A stretch of 64,000 nt of DNA. Origin: Rhodococcus yunnanensis NBRC 103083 (GTDB taxonomy: Bacteria; Actinomycetota; Actinomycetes; Mycobacteriales; Mycobacteriaceae). The translations under genes were made by a program, and so were the position numbers. The stretch covers positions 248,001 to 312,000 of the forward strand of contig NZ_BCXH01000005.1 in NCBI RefSeq assembly GCF_001895005.1. Reading direction: 5' to 3'. Shown here piece after piece: positions 52,090-60,526 of this stretch (positions are counted from its first letter, which is position 1; the number at the start of each line of letters is the position of its first letter). The notes beneath the pieces were generated by a model. It had not been told where the DNA came from. It did no database searches and was given only the letters and a program-made list of their open reading frames with translations.

Positions 52090-52803
52090 ATGTGCGGACG
52101 GTATGCCAGTACCCAGACAGACAGCGATCTTCGGGCCGTGTTCGACATCGCCGAGACGGTCGGCGACGAGATCCCACCCACGTACAACGTCGCGCCCACG
52201 CAGACGGTGCGGACAATTCTCGAGCGAGCACCGAAGGACCAACCCGAGGCCGACGCCGTCCGTCAGCTCCGGTCGGTGCGATGGGGCCTGATCCCGTCGT
52301 GGGCCAAGGACGCCAAGATCGGCAGTCGCATGATCAATGCCAGGTCGGAGACCATCACCGAGAAGCCGTCGTTCAAGAAGGCCGCCGCGCGTCGACGCTG
52401 CATCGTTCCGGCCGACGGTTATTTCGAGTGGGAGAAGCGCGACGGGGCGAAGGTCCCGTATTTCCTGCACTCGGACGAGCCGATTCTGGCGATGGCGGGT
52501 CTGTACGAGCTGTGGCGAGACCCCACCAAGTCCGAGGACGACGAGGACCGGTGGGTGTGGTCGGTGACAGTGCTGACGTCGCCGGCCGCCGATGCTCTCG
52601 GGCACATCCACGACCGCTCCCCGGTGATCGTGCCGGACCATCTCCGGTCCGATTGGTTGGACCCGACGGTGACGAGCATCGACTCGGTTCAGGAGATGCT
52701 CGCTGCGATTCCGGAGCCGCACCTCATTCCGTACGAGGTGAGCACCGCCGTCAACAGCGTCAGGAACAACGGTCCGGAGTTGCTGACGCCGGTGGGTCAG
52801 TGA
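52090..52803 (+). CDS. SOS response-associated peptidase-like protein (SRAP/YedK/HMCES)
   Basis: A 237-residue protein. ATG 52090 places the catalytic Cys at position 2 after Met removal (MCGRYAS), as the mechanism requires. PPTYNVAPTQTVRTIL, INARSETITEKPSF, CIVPADGYFEWEK with the conserved Glu, and GHIHDRSPVIV with the His are all conserved. SRAP proteins crosslink covalently to abasic sites in single-stranded DNA and so shield them during replication. Confidence 0.93.
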   Translation: MCGRYASTQTDSDLRAVFDIAETVGDEIPPTYNVAPTQTVRTILERAPKDQPEADAVRQLRSVRWGLIPSWAKDAKIGSRMINARSETITEKPSFKKAAARRRCIVPADGYFEWEKRDGAKVPYFLHSDEPILAMAGLYELWRDPTKSEDDEDRWVWSVTVLTSPAADALGHIHDRSPVIVPDHLRSDWLDPTVTSIDSVQEMLAAIPEPHLIPYEVSTAVNSVRNNGPELLTPVGQ

Positions 52804-52829
52804 CGTGCAGCGCTAGTGACTGTGCAGGG

Positions 52830-53057
52830 TCAGTGCAGCCTGCGAACGCATACCGACCGCATGGCGTCGCGGGTCTCCTCGTCCACGTTCGCGGCGGTAG
52901 GTGAGTCGAGGATCTGTCGCAGGCGCTCGAAGTACGTACGTGCGGGGAGCCCGAACTCGACGTAGATGTCCTCGGCGCTGCCACCTCCGTAGCCGTACCA
53001 GGACCGCGCGAACGTCAGTATCGCCGCGTCGAGGCTGTGTGGAGCGGTTTCTCGCAT
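52830..53057 (-). CDS. DUF3263 family small protein
   Basis: A 75-residue protein starting at ATG 53057, with AAGGGGAAG seven bases upstream. ILTFARSWYGYGGGSAEDIY and EFGLPARTYFERLRQILDSP match the DUF3263 pattern of a short helix-turn-helix-like fold with conserved aromatic residues, found in actinobacteria. The role is unknown; small DNA-binding regulators look similar. It is convergent with the SRAP gene. Confidence 0.75.
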   Translation of the reverse strand: MRETAPHSLDAAILTFARSWYGYGGGSAEDIYVEFGLPARTYFERLRQILDSPTAANVDEETRDAMRSVCVRRLH

Positions 53058-53161
53058 GGCTTCCCCTTGTGTTTCGTTCTGTCCGCCTTCCATGATCGAC
53101 TACGGATTTGTCCCGACGATGAACGCCGCGTTACGACGGTGCCTCACCTACTCTGGTCGTC

Positions 53162-55072
53162 GTGACTCGAACCAAGCTGCCCTTCGGATCCTGGCCGTCT
53201 CCGATCTCCGCCGCGGATCTGTCCGCGAGCGGACACCCGGTGGAGGGCGGCCGGTTCGTGGGTGAGGAGATCTGGTGGTCGGAGATGAGGCCCACCGAGG
53301 GCGGGCGCACCACGGTCTGTCGCACCGTCGACGGTGAGGTGCAGTCCCTGCTGTCGGAGCCGTACAACGCGCGCACCCGTGTCCACGAATACGGCGGCGG
53401 CGCATGGACGGCCACCGCTGACGGGCGAATCGTGTTCGCCGAGTTCTCGGACCAGCGGGTGTATGTCACCCGGCCCGGTGAGACGCCTGTGCCCTTGACC
53501 GACAAACCCGAGATCGCGGCGTCCGTTCGCTACGCCGAACTCTCGATTTTCGGCGACGAGGTACTCGCCGTCCGTGAGACACACGAGGGCGGGGAGATCA
53601 CGCGCGACATCTGCGCGATCGGGCTCGACGGCACAGGGGTGCGTTCGCTGGTATCCGGTTCTCAGTTCCTGGCCTATCCGCGGCTGTCGCCCGACGCATC
53701 CAAGCTCGCCTGGATCGCCTGGAATCACCCACAGATGCCATGGAACGGAACAGAACTGCGCGTTGCGGATCTGGAGACCGGACAGTGGAAGACAGTACTC
53801 GGATCGACCGAGGAATCGGTGCTGCAGCCCGAGTGGATCGACGACGACTCGCTGTACGTCATCAGTGACCGCACCGGCTGGTGGAACATCTACCGCACGT
53901 CGGTCGACGGATTCGTCGAACCGGTCCACGCCGCCGAAGCGGACTTCGGTGCGCCGCTGTGGCAGTTGGGTGCACGGTGGTACTCGGTGCTCGACGACGG
54001 AAAGCTGCTCACCGTACGAACATTCGGCACCGACACGCTCGGCGTCCTCGATCCGAGTACGGGTTCGATCGCCGATATCGATCTCGGAGCTCTCACCTCG
54101 GTCTCGCTCGGTGGTCGGAGCGGCTCGACAGTACTGCTCAAAGCCGGTGGCGCGCACAGTCCCAGTGGCCTGCGCCGCCTCGACCTGGGCACCGGTGAAC
54201 TGGTCGACATCCGGTCCGGACTCGAGACCGTCCCGGACGCGGGTTACCTCCCGCACGGCGAACTCAGGACGTTCCAGGGCGCCGACCGTGAGGTGCATGC
54301 CATCGCCTATGCGCCGCGGAATCCCGAGTTCGACGGTCTCGACGGAGAATTGCCGCCGTATGTCGCCTTCGTACACGGCGGGCCCACTGCACACGTTGCG
54401 CCCGCGTTGAACCTTGCCTTCGCCTATTTCACCAGCCGTGGAATCGGAGTGATCGATGTCAACTACGGCGGTTCGAGCGGGTACGGCCGTGAGTACCGAA
54501 ACCGGCTGCGGGGGCAGTGGGGAGTGGTCGACGTCGAAGACACCGTTGCCGCCGTGACGGGGCTTGCCGATGCCGGTCTCGCCGACCCCGCGCGTCTGGC
54601 GATCGAGGGCGGCTCCGCCGGCGGTTGGACGGTGTTGGCGGCATTGACCTCCTCGGATGTGTTTGCTTGTGGCGCTTCGTATTACGGTGTCGCCGAGCTC
54701 GAGCTGTTCGTCGCCGAGACACATGACTTCGAATCGCGATACATCGACGGGCTGATCGGGCCTCTTCCGGAAGCGCTCGACCTGTATCGCACCAGGGCGC
54801 CGGTCAACAACGTCGACGGGTTGTCCTGCCCGGTGCTGCTTCTGCAGGGCCTTTCCGATCCGATCGTGCCGCCGTCGCAAGCGGAGCGCTTCCGTGATGC
54901 CATGGTGAGAAAGGGAATTCCACATGCTTACCTTGCGTACGAGGGTGAGTCCCACGGATTTCGCAAGCTCGAGACCCAGGTGAATGCCCGTGAATCCGAG
55001 CTGTCGTTCTACGGGCAGGTTCTCGGGTTCACGCCGCCCGGGATCCCGAAGCTGGAACTCTGGAGGCCCTGA
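53162..55072 (+). CDS. Prolyl oligopeptidase family (S9) serine peptidase
   Basis: A 636-residue protein starting at GTG 53162. The N-terminal two-thirds is a beta-propeller (TRVHEYGGGAWTATADGRIV, then SKLAWIAWNHPQMPWNGTEL). The alpha/beta-hydrolase domain has IDVNYGGSSGYGREYRNRL, then GGSAGG with Ser485, Asp566 in GLSDPIVPPSQ and His598 in GESHGF as the likely triad. There is no signal peptide, so it acts in the cytosol. The family hydrolyses short peptides or acyl-peptides; the substrate is unknown. Confidence 0.88.
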   Translation: MTRTKLPFGSWPSPISAADLSASGHPVEGGRFVGEEIWWSEMRPTEGGRTTVCRTVDGEVQSLLSEPYNARTRVHEYGGGAWTATADGRIVFAEFSDQRVYVTRPGETPVPLTDKPEIAASVRYAELSIFGDEVLAVRETHEGGEITRDICAIGLDGTGVRSLVSGSQFLAYPRLSPDASKLAWIAWNHPQMPWNGTELRVADLETGQWKTVLGSTEESVLQPEWIDDDSLYVISDRTGWWNIYRTSVDGFVEPVHAAEADFGAPLWQLGARWYSVLDDGKLLTVRTFGTDTLGVLDPSTGSIADIDLGALTSVSLGGRSGSTVLLKAGGAHSPSGLRRLDLGTGELVDIRSGLETVPDAGYLPHGELRTFQGADREVHAIAYAPRNPEFDGLDGELPPYVAFVHGGPTAHVAPALNLAFAYFTSRGIGVIDVNYGGSSGYGREYRNRLRGQWGVVDVEDTVAAVTGLADAGLADPARLAIEGGSAGGWTVLAALTSSDVFACGASYYGVAELELFVAETHDFESRYIDGLIGPLPEALDLYRTRAPVNNVDGLSCPVLLLQGLSDPIVPPSQAERFRDAMVRKGIPHAYLAYEGESHGFRKLETQVNARESELSFYGQVLGFTPPGIPKLELWRP

Positions 55073-55089
55073 ACCCACGGGTCCCCACC

Positions 55090-56391
55090 TCATGCGGCCC
55101 GTTCCCAGTTTCGGATGAGCACATCCGTCGCGAAGCTGAGGTCGAGGCTTTCGCCCTGCCAGTCAGGGATGATCGCATCGCTGGCTATCGAACTGTACTG
55201 TTCCCCGAATTGTGCTGAATCCCCCTGCATCGCAGGGGCGTACAGCACCTCTCGGCCGTCGGCGTGTCGGAAGGTGAAGTGTTCGTCCCCGCTGGAGGTG
55301 ATGGAGAAATAGCCGTCGTGCAACGCCCGGTGATGTTCGCTGCACAGCATCACCATGTTCTCGAGTGTCGTCGGGCCTTGTCGGGAGTAGTACTGCACGT
55401 GGTGCGCGTTCAGGAATCTCACTCGCCCGCAGCCTGGAACAGCGCAGCACCGATCCCGCATCAACAGCGCTCGCACTTGCAGACGGGAAGGCGTGCGCGC
55501 GGTCGTGCTCCAGCTGATGGTCGTGCCCATCGACCCGTGACGGACCGTGCGCATTGTCGCTTCGCACATCACCTGCGCCAACGATTCCGCTTCCAATCCT
55601 GGGCCGTCGTCGAGATGAGCGTGCGCGCAGCCGTCTTCGCCGGCGGCCTCGACATGGACGATCACCTCCGCGGACGGCGAGGACACCGGAGAGTCGAGCC
55701 CTGCGCAGACCATCTCTGCCATCGCCGTCAACGCAGGCACGATATTGCGCGGAGCCGGAGCGGCCTTGTCCGCATCGAGCTCGGGGTCGACGCGCGTTCG
55801 CTCGTACTCCGACCGCGTCAGCGCTGCCAGCAGCCGAGCGCCGTCCTCGGGGCGTAGGCGAGCGTTGATCACCAACGACCCGTCGTCCTCGTCCCAGAAC
55901 CACCGTCCCCGGTAGCTGTGCTCGTCGAGCCCGTTCTTCTTCGTGGGCCGCATCGCCTTCGTCAACCCACGGCACAGCCTGTCGATGTGCGCCGCCGGAG
56001 CCTCGAGGGCCAACCGCAGCATCGTCGACTCGTTCTTGTCGTCGGCGACCCTCGTGATTGCGCGGACCTTGGAATACGACACTGTGCCTTTCGCAAACGC
56101 TTCGGCGATCAGCGGCAAGTCCACCAAGGCGCGCGCAACTCGAACATGCTCACGCGCGGTATGCAGACTCACCCCGGCCTTCCACGACAACCAATGCGAG
56201 CAGGAGCGCAGTTGCCAGCTTGCCCATCCGCGACGGGCATCGAAGTCGGCGACCAGCATCAGATATCTCGCCGTCGCAGCTGCGATTTGTCCTGAGAGCG
56301 CGCAGATCTCGGTCTCCACCTCCTCGATCGGGCGCTCCGGCTTCTCCTCGCAGAGCTCACCCGTATCCCCGCCTACCGCAACCAGCATCAC
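55090..56391 (-). CDS. DUF222 and HNH endonuclease domain protein
   Basis: A 433-residue protein with DUF222 in the first 290 residues (GWASWQLRSCSHWLSWKAG, LVINARLRPEDGARLLAALT) and a C-terminal HNH domain: AVPGCGRVRFLNAHHVQYYS then LENMVMLCSEHHRALHDG, where the two Cys, His-His, Asn and His can bind metal. These multi-copy proteins of mycolic-acid bacteria include the REP13E12-associated family and are often mobile-element passengers; here no element ends are seen. It starts at GTG 56391 or ATG 56388 after GGAAGGGGCT. Confidence 0.87.
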   Translation of the reverse strand: MMLVAVGGDTGELCEEKPERPIEEVETEICALSGQIAAATARYLMLVADFDARRGWASWQLRSCSHWLSWKAGVSLHTAREHVRVARALVDLPLIAEAFAKGTVSYSKVRAITRVADDKNESTMLRLALEAPAAHIDRLCRGLTKAMRPTKKNGLDEHSYRGRWFWDEDDGSLVINARLRPEDGARLLAALTRSEYERTRVDPELDADKAAPAPRNIVPALTAMAEMVCAGLDSPVSSPSAEVIVHVEAAGEDGCAHAHLDDGPGLEAESLAQVMCEATMRTVRHGSMGTTISWSTTARTPSRLQVRALLMRDRCCAVPGCGRVRFLNAHHVQYYSRQGPTTLENMVMLCSEHHRALHDGYFSITSSGDEHFTFRHADGREVLYAPAMQGDSAQFGEQYSSIASDAIIPDWQGESLDLSFATDVLIRNWERAA

Positions 56392-56467
56392 CAGCCCCCT
56401 TCCGGTCGAACATCCGTGCGATGCAACCTAGCCGCAGCCACCGACAAGATTCAGATCCTCGGCGCCG

Positions 56468-56487
56468 AAAACGTCCCCGCGGGGACG
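56468..56487 (-). terminator. Hairpin with T-tract downstream of etfD
   Basis: CGTCCCCGCGGGGACG (56472-56487) is a perfect palindrome followed on the minus strand by TTTT. It is the second of two hairpins after the etfD stop and looks like a rho-independent terminator. Confidence 0.55.
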
Positions 56488-56514
56488 CTTCTCACGGAAT
56501 GGGGGCAGATCGAC

Positions 56515-56552
56515 GAACGCACCCCTGCTCAGTGGAGAGCAAGGGTGCGTTC
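56515..56552 (-). terminator. Large hairpin just after the etfD stop
   Basis: GAACGCACCC pairs with GGGTGCGTTC, and inside them TGCTC-like and GAGCA-like arms extend the stem. It begins 20 bases past the etfD stop but has no T-tract of its own; it may act with the hairpin at 56468. Confidence 0.5.
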
Positions 56553-56571
56553 TCGGTGAAAACGGCGCCGG

Positions 56572-59500
56572 TTACTTCTTTCGGCCGGGAGCCTTCGCGC
56601 CCGCACGGAATCCGAGTCCACCCGCCTTCGCAGCAGGCGGCGCCGGGGTGTCGCCGTTCGACGACGCAGCGACTTCGGGTGCAGCGGCCTCAGGTGCAGC
56701 GACTTCAGGCTCTGGCTCGACAGCAGCTGGTTCTGCCGGCTTGCCCGGTGCCTTGGCGCCTGGCTTCTTGTATCCGGACTTGACGGCCAGACCCTTTGCC
56801 TTGACGGTCGGCTTGGACTCCTGCGCAGCGGTCGCGGTCTGAGGTGTCGCTGCCTGAGGTGCAGGCGTTGCCTCCGCAGTCGCCTCTTCAGCCGGCGCTT
56901 CTACTGCGGGGGCCTCGGCCTCGACCGGTTCGTCAGTCGGTGCCGCAGCCGGCTTGCCCGGTGCCTTGGCGCCTGGCTTCTTGTATCCGGACTTGACGGC
57001 CAGACCCTTTGCCTTGACGGTCGGCTTCGATTCCTGCGTCGCGGTCGCTGTCTGAGGTGTCGCTGTCTGAGGTGCAGGCGCTGCCTGAGGTGCCTCTTCA
57101 GCGGGTGCCTCGGACTCGGCTGGAACTGGTTCTGCCGCCTTGCCCGGCGCCTTGGCGCCTGGCTTCTTGAAGCCGGACTTCATGGCCAGGCCCTTCGGCT
57201 TGACCGTCGGCTTCGATTCGGTTGCAGCCTCGGACGTCGCAGTCGTCTCCGCCGCGGCTTCGGCTGACGCCTCCGCAGCTGGTTCAGCCGGCTTGCCCGG
57301 TGCCTTGGCGCCCGGCTTCTTGAAACCGGACTTCACAGCCAGCCCCTTGGGCTTGACGGTGGGCTTGGTTTCCGTTGCTTCCGACGTCGCCTCTGCGGCG
57401 GGCTCTTCGGCTACGGGCTTGTCGTCGGCGGGTTTGTCGGCTGCAGGCTTGGCGCCAGGGGCCCTGCCCTTCACCTGAAGACCCTTGCCCGGTGCTTTTG
57501 CGCCACCGGCCAATCCGAGACCCTTGGGCTTGGCTGCCGACGCCTCTTCGGATGCCGACGCTTCAGCAGGCTTCGCACCACCCGGTGCTTTTGCTCCCGG
57601 TGCCTTCGCGAGGCCCTTCATCTTGAGTCCGCCTGCCTTGGGCGCCGGCGCTGCAGGTGCAGCCTTCGACTCCGCGGGCTCTTCGACGGGCTCGATGCGC
57701 TCGGCTTCTTCGACCTCCGCAGCGTCCTCGGTAGCAAGCTCCTCTTCGGGGGTCGGCTGGCGAGGGATGACCTTGATGTTCTCGGCGAGCACCGACGACT
57801 CGACACGAGTGATCGAGTCGAGCATCAGCTGCGCGACATCGACGACCTCGACGCCTTCGTGTGCGCCGCCTTCCTGACGTGCGGTGACGCCATCGGTCAG
57901 CATGACCCGGCAGAACGGGCAACCCGTCGCAATCTTCTTGGGGTTGGTCGACAGCGCTTCGTCGACCCGGTCGATGTTGATGCGCTTGCCGATGTTCTCT
58001 TCCATCCACATGCGAGCGCCACCGGCACCGCAGCACATGGACCGCTCACCGTGACGAGGCATCTCCTTGAGGTTGGAGCCCGACGCAGCCATCAGCTCGC
58101 GGGGAGCGTCGTAGACCTTGTTGTGACGGCCCAGGTAGCAGGGGTCGTGGTAAGTGATGTCCTGGCTGACCGAGGCCACCGGGATCAGCTTCTTCTGGCG
58201 CACCAGCCGGTTGAGCAGCTGAGTGTGGTGCACGACCTCGTACTCGCCGCCGACCTGGGGGTACTCGTTGCCGAGTGCGTTGAAGCAGTGCGCACACGTG
58301 ACGACGATCTTGCGCTTCTTCTGCTCGATGCCGTCGAACACGCTGTTGAGCGTCTCGATGTTCTGCAGGGCGAGCTGCTGGAACAGGAATTCGTTGCCTG
58401 CGCGGCGAGCGGAGTCTCCGGTGCAGGTCTCGTCGGCGCCGAGGACCATGAACTTGACGCCTGCAGTGGCGAGCAGTTCCGCGACGGCCTTGGTCGTCTT
58501 CTTCGCGCGATCCTCGTATGCACCGGCGCAACCGACCCAGAACAGGTACTCGTAGTCCTGGAAGGAATCGGCGTCCTGTCCGAAGACGGGGATGTCGAAG
58601 TCCATCTCGTTGATCCAGTTGAGGCGATCCTTCGAGTTCTGGCCCCAGGGGTTGCCCTTGTTCTCGAGGTTCTTGAACAGGCCGGCGAGCTCGGACGGGA
58701 ACTCGGACTCGATCAGTACCTGGTAGCGACGCATGTCGATGATGTGGTCGACGTGCTCGATGTCCACGGGGCACTGTTCGACGCACGCGCCGCAGGTGGT
58801 GCAGCTCCACAGGACCTCGGGGTCGATGATGCCGCCCTCGATGGCGTCGGCGACGAGCTTGCGATCGGCCTCGTCTCGGGCAGCCTGCGGGATCTTGTCG
58901 AGTTTGGCCTGGTCCGGCTTGCCGTCGGCATCGACGAGTCCGACCTCGTCGCCTGCCATGTCCTTTTTACCGCCTGCGAGCAGGTACGGCGCCTTCTGGT
59001 TGCCGTGGTCACGTAGCGACATGATCAGCAGCTTTGGGGACAGCGGCTTACCCGTGTTCCACGCCGGGCACTGCGACTGACAGCGTCCACATTCGGTGCA
59101 GGTGGTGAAATCGAGCCAGCCTTTCCAGCTGAAGTCCTCGATCTTGCCTGCGCCGAACGCGTCGACGTCGGGGTCGGCGTCCTCCATGACGAGGACCTTG
59201 CCGCCGGACATCATCGGCTTCGCTGCACCGAGGGCGACGCCGCCGTCGGCCTCACGCTTGAAGTAGATGTTCGGGAAGGCAGTGAAGCGGTGCCAGGCGA
59301 CGCCCCAGTTGATGTTGCGTCCGACGATGAGCAGCCAGATCATGCCCGTCATCAGCTTGACGAACGCGAAGACCGAGACCAACTCGGGGCTGGCAGGCAG
59401 AAGCTTGGCGACCTGCATGGTGAAGAAGTCCGAGTAGACGTTCGCGTGACCGTAGGTGGCGATCTTGCCGGCCTTGACGAGGATCATGCCGAGGCCCTCG

Positions 59501-59991
59501 AGGAGCACGATGCCCTCGATGACGTAGGCGACCTTCATGCGAGAACCGCTGAAGCGCGAGAGGCGTTCGGGCTTGCGTGGGTGGTTGAGCTGGCGAATCA
59601 CGATCAGGGTGGTGATGCCGACGACCGTTCCGATGCCCAGCAGCTCGTCCCACAGGTGCCACGCGAAGGTATTGCCGAATATAGGCCAGTGGAACTCGGG
59701 GTCGAACGTCTGTCCGTAGGCCTCGAACCACAGCAGGAAGCCGCCAAGGAACCCGACCATCACCAGCCAGTGCGCCCAGCCGACCGTTCTGAACTTGGTC
59801 ATGCGGGTGTGGGCGATGAACTCGATCATCATCTGCTTGAAGCGCGGGATGAACGGGCGAAGGCGCGTCTTGTCCGGCTGACCTTGGGCGATGGCCGCGA
59901 CCATCTTGTAGATGCCACGGAAGAAGTAACCCCAGCACACGAGGCTAAGGAGGAACCCGACCGTGCCCAACGTAATCGTCAGGGCGTTCAT
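56572..59991 (-). CDS. etfD: EtfD-type membrane iron-sulfur reductase with repetitive Lys/Ala/Pro tail
   Basis: A 1139-residue protein. Residues 1-230 form about five to six helices of the nitrate-reductase-gamma/HdrE type. Two 4Fe-4S ferredoxin motifs follow (Cys298, 301, 304, 308 and Cys397, 400, 403, 407), then two cysteine-rich CCG domains at about 480-760, with TCAHCFNALGNEYP and SMCCGAGGARMWMEE. In mycobacteria the homologue (Rv0338c) reoxidises the electron-transfer flavoprotein of fatty acid beta-oxidation and passes electrons to quinone. Beyond about residue 770 is a low-complexity tail with four near-identical copies of KPTVKxKGLAxKSG. The tail makes it far longer than the roughly 880-residue mycobacterial protein. 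ATG 59991. Confidence 0.9.
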   Translation of the reverse strand: MNALTITLGTVGFLLSLVCWGYFFRGIYKMVAAIAQGQPDKTRLRPFIPRFKQMMIEFIAHTRMTKFRTVGWAHWLVMVGFLGGFLLWFEAYGQTFDPEFHWPIFGNTFAWHLWDELLGIGTVVGITTLIVIRQLNHPRKPERLSRFSGSRMKVAYVIEGIVLLEGLGMILVKAGKIATYGHANVYSDFFTMQVAKLLPASPELVSVFAFVKLMTGMIWLLIVGRNINWGVAWHRFTAFPNIYFKREADGGVALGAAKPMMSGGKVLVMEDADPDVDAFGAGKIEDFSWKGWLDFTTCTECGRCQSQCPAWNTGKPLSPKLLIMSLRDHGNQKAPYLLAGGKKDMAGDEVGLVDADGKPDQAKLDKIPQAARDEADRKLVADAIEGGIIDPEVLWSCTTCGACVEQCPVDIEHVDHIIDMRRYQVLIESEFPSELAGLFKNLENKGNPWGQNSKDRLNWINEMDFDIPVFGQDADSFQDYEYLFWVGCAGAYEDRAKKTTKAVAELLATAGVKFMVLGADETCTGDSARRAGNEFLFQQLALQNIETLNSVFDGIEQKKRKIVVTCAHCFNALGNEYPQVGGEYEVVHHTQLLNRLVRQKKLIPVASVSQDITYHDPCYLGRHNKVYDAPRELMAASGSNLKEMPRHGERSMCCGAGGARMWMEENIGKRINIDRVDEALSTNPKKIATGCPFCRVMLTDGVTARQEGGAHEGVEVVDVAQLMLDSITRVESSVLAENIKVIPRQPTPEEELATEDAAEVEEAERIEPVEEPAESKAAPAAPAPKAGGLKMKGLAKAPGAKAPGGAKPAEASASEEASAAKPKGLGLAGGAKAPGKGLQVKGRAPGAKPAADKPADDKPVAEEPAAEATSEATETKPTVKPKGLAVKSGFKKPGAKAPGKPAEPAAEASAEAAAETTATSEAATESKPTVKPKGLAMKSGFKKPGAKAPGKAAEPVPAESEAPAEEAPQAAPAPQTATPQTATATQESKPTVKAKGLAVKSGYKKPGAKAPGKPAAAPTDEPVEAEAPAVEAPAEEATAEATPAPQAATPQTATAAQESKPTVKAKGLAVKSGYKKPGAKAPGKPAEPAAVEPEPEVAAPEAAAPEVAASSNGDTPAPPAAKAGGLGFRAGAKAPGRKK
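56739..57370. repeat. Four-copy degenerate repeat in the etfD tail
   Basis: Copies at 56739-56823, 56951-57036, 57138-57219 and 57290-57370 each encode KPTVK..KGLA.KSG.KKPGAKAPGK on the minus strand. The two nearest the gene end are almost identical over 85 bases; spacing between copies is about 212, 187 and 152 bases, filled with Glu/Ala/Pro-rich linkers. Confidence 0.9.
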
Positions 59992-60053
59992 GTAAGCGGC
60001 CTTTCGTTCATCGGCAGCAGGGGGAGCTACCTCGGGTCAGCCCGATCAGCCTA

Positions 60054-60082
60054 AGCCTATTCAAGTTACCCGCCAGTAACAA
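60054..60082 (-). promoter_or_regulatory. etfD promoter
   Basis: On the minus strand TTGTTA (complement 60077-60082) and TAGGCT (complement 60054-60059) are 17 bases apart. Transcription would start about 56 bases before the etfD ATG. The spacer coincides with one arm of the inverted repeat at 60063-60106. Confidence 0.5.
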
Positions 60083-60106
60083 GTATTGCGTACTGGTGAG
60101 TAACTT
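60063..60106. promoter_or_regulatory. Two-site inverted repeat, candidate TetR-type operator over the etfD promoter
   Basis: AAGTTACCCGCCAGTA (60063-60078) and TACTGGTGAGTAACTT (60091-60106) are inverted copies matching at 14 of 16 bases. Each arm is itself a near palindrome: GTTAC-CCGCCA-GTAAC at 60065-60080 and GTACTGGTGAGTAAC at 60090-60104. Site 1 lies between the -35 and -10, so binding would block transcription. TetR family control of fatty acid oxidation genes would fit (inference). Confidence 0.65.
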
Positions 60107-60266
60107 AGCACCGTCCGTGTTGGTCGGTGCTGGTGGGTCATCGGATCGGCCTGCGTCGCGGTGGGCTGAACCGGTCGGTAGGTTGCGTCCTGAACGTCAC
60201 GTTATGCGTACGGCCCGACAGTCCCTGACGGAAGGCAGACCTAAGTTGCGTTCATTGAGTTCACGA

Positions 60267-60287
60267 GGCGGCAAGGATCTTGCCGCC
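60267..60287. other. Perfect nine-base hairpin in the etfD upstream gap
   Basis: GGCGGCAAG, loop GAT, CTTGCCGCC. No T-tract follows on either strand, so it is not an obvious terminator; it may be part of a leader or small RNA. Confidence 0.4.
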
Positions 60288-60526
60288 GGTGCTGGTGGGA
60301 GACTTCGAGCAAACCCTCGTACGCTGGCACTTTTACCCGACTGAAACGTTGCTTCGATATCGGAGAACATTTTGGTGTCGGGACAATAACGCATGGTCCG
60401 ACTTGTACGTTATGCTGCTGCAGCACCGACAATCTCGCGGATACGGTCTGGGTGTTTCTGCGTCTGACGGGCTACCCCTGTTCGGTATTGCCGGGCTCGA
60501 TTGCATAGAAACGGAACAATCTCCAC

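Larger units (their letters stand above)
59992..60526. other. 535-base gene-free region between etfD and the secreted protein
   Basis: It contains the etfD promoter and a double inverted repeat at its left end, a perfect nine-base hairpin at 60267-60287 and a short inverted repeat (ATAACG and CGTTAT, 60392-60420 region). An open frame 60096-60344 has no ribosome binding site and protein-unlike composition, so I do not call it. Confidence 0.5.

Noticed and set aside
50749..52722. Aminotransferase extended by 240 residues
   Set aside because: The added part is antisense to the complete SRAP gene and does not resemble the family; GTG 52002 gives the expected length.
50836..52803. Fusion of an N-terminal domain to the SRAP protein
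   Set aside because: The catalytic Cys must be residue 2, so ATG 52090 is the true start; the upstream frame is antisense to the aminotransferase gene.
53144..55093. Minus-strand frame of 649 residues opposite the S9 peptidase
   Set aside because: The plus strand carries the full propeller and catalytic triad; the antisense product is composition-driven.
55090..56391. DUF222/HNH gene as part of an insertion element
   Set aside because: No terminal inverted repeats, target duplication or transposase were found around it.
56739..57370. CRISPR-like spaced repeats
   Set aside because: The repeats are coding, about 85 bases long, unevenly spaced and encode a peptide repeat in etfD.
60096..60344. 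82-residue open frame in the etfD upstream gap
   Set aside because: No ribosome binding site, Arg/Gly-rich random-looking composition, and it begins inside the operator.
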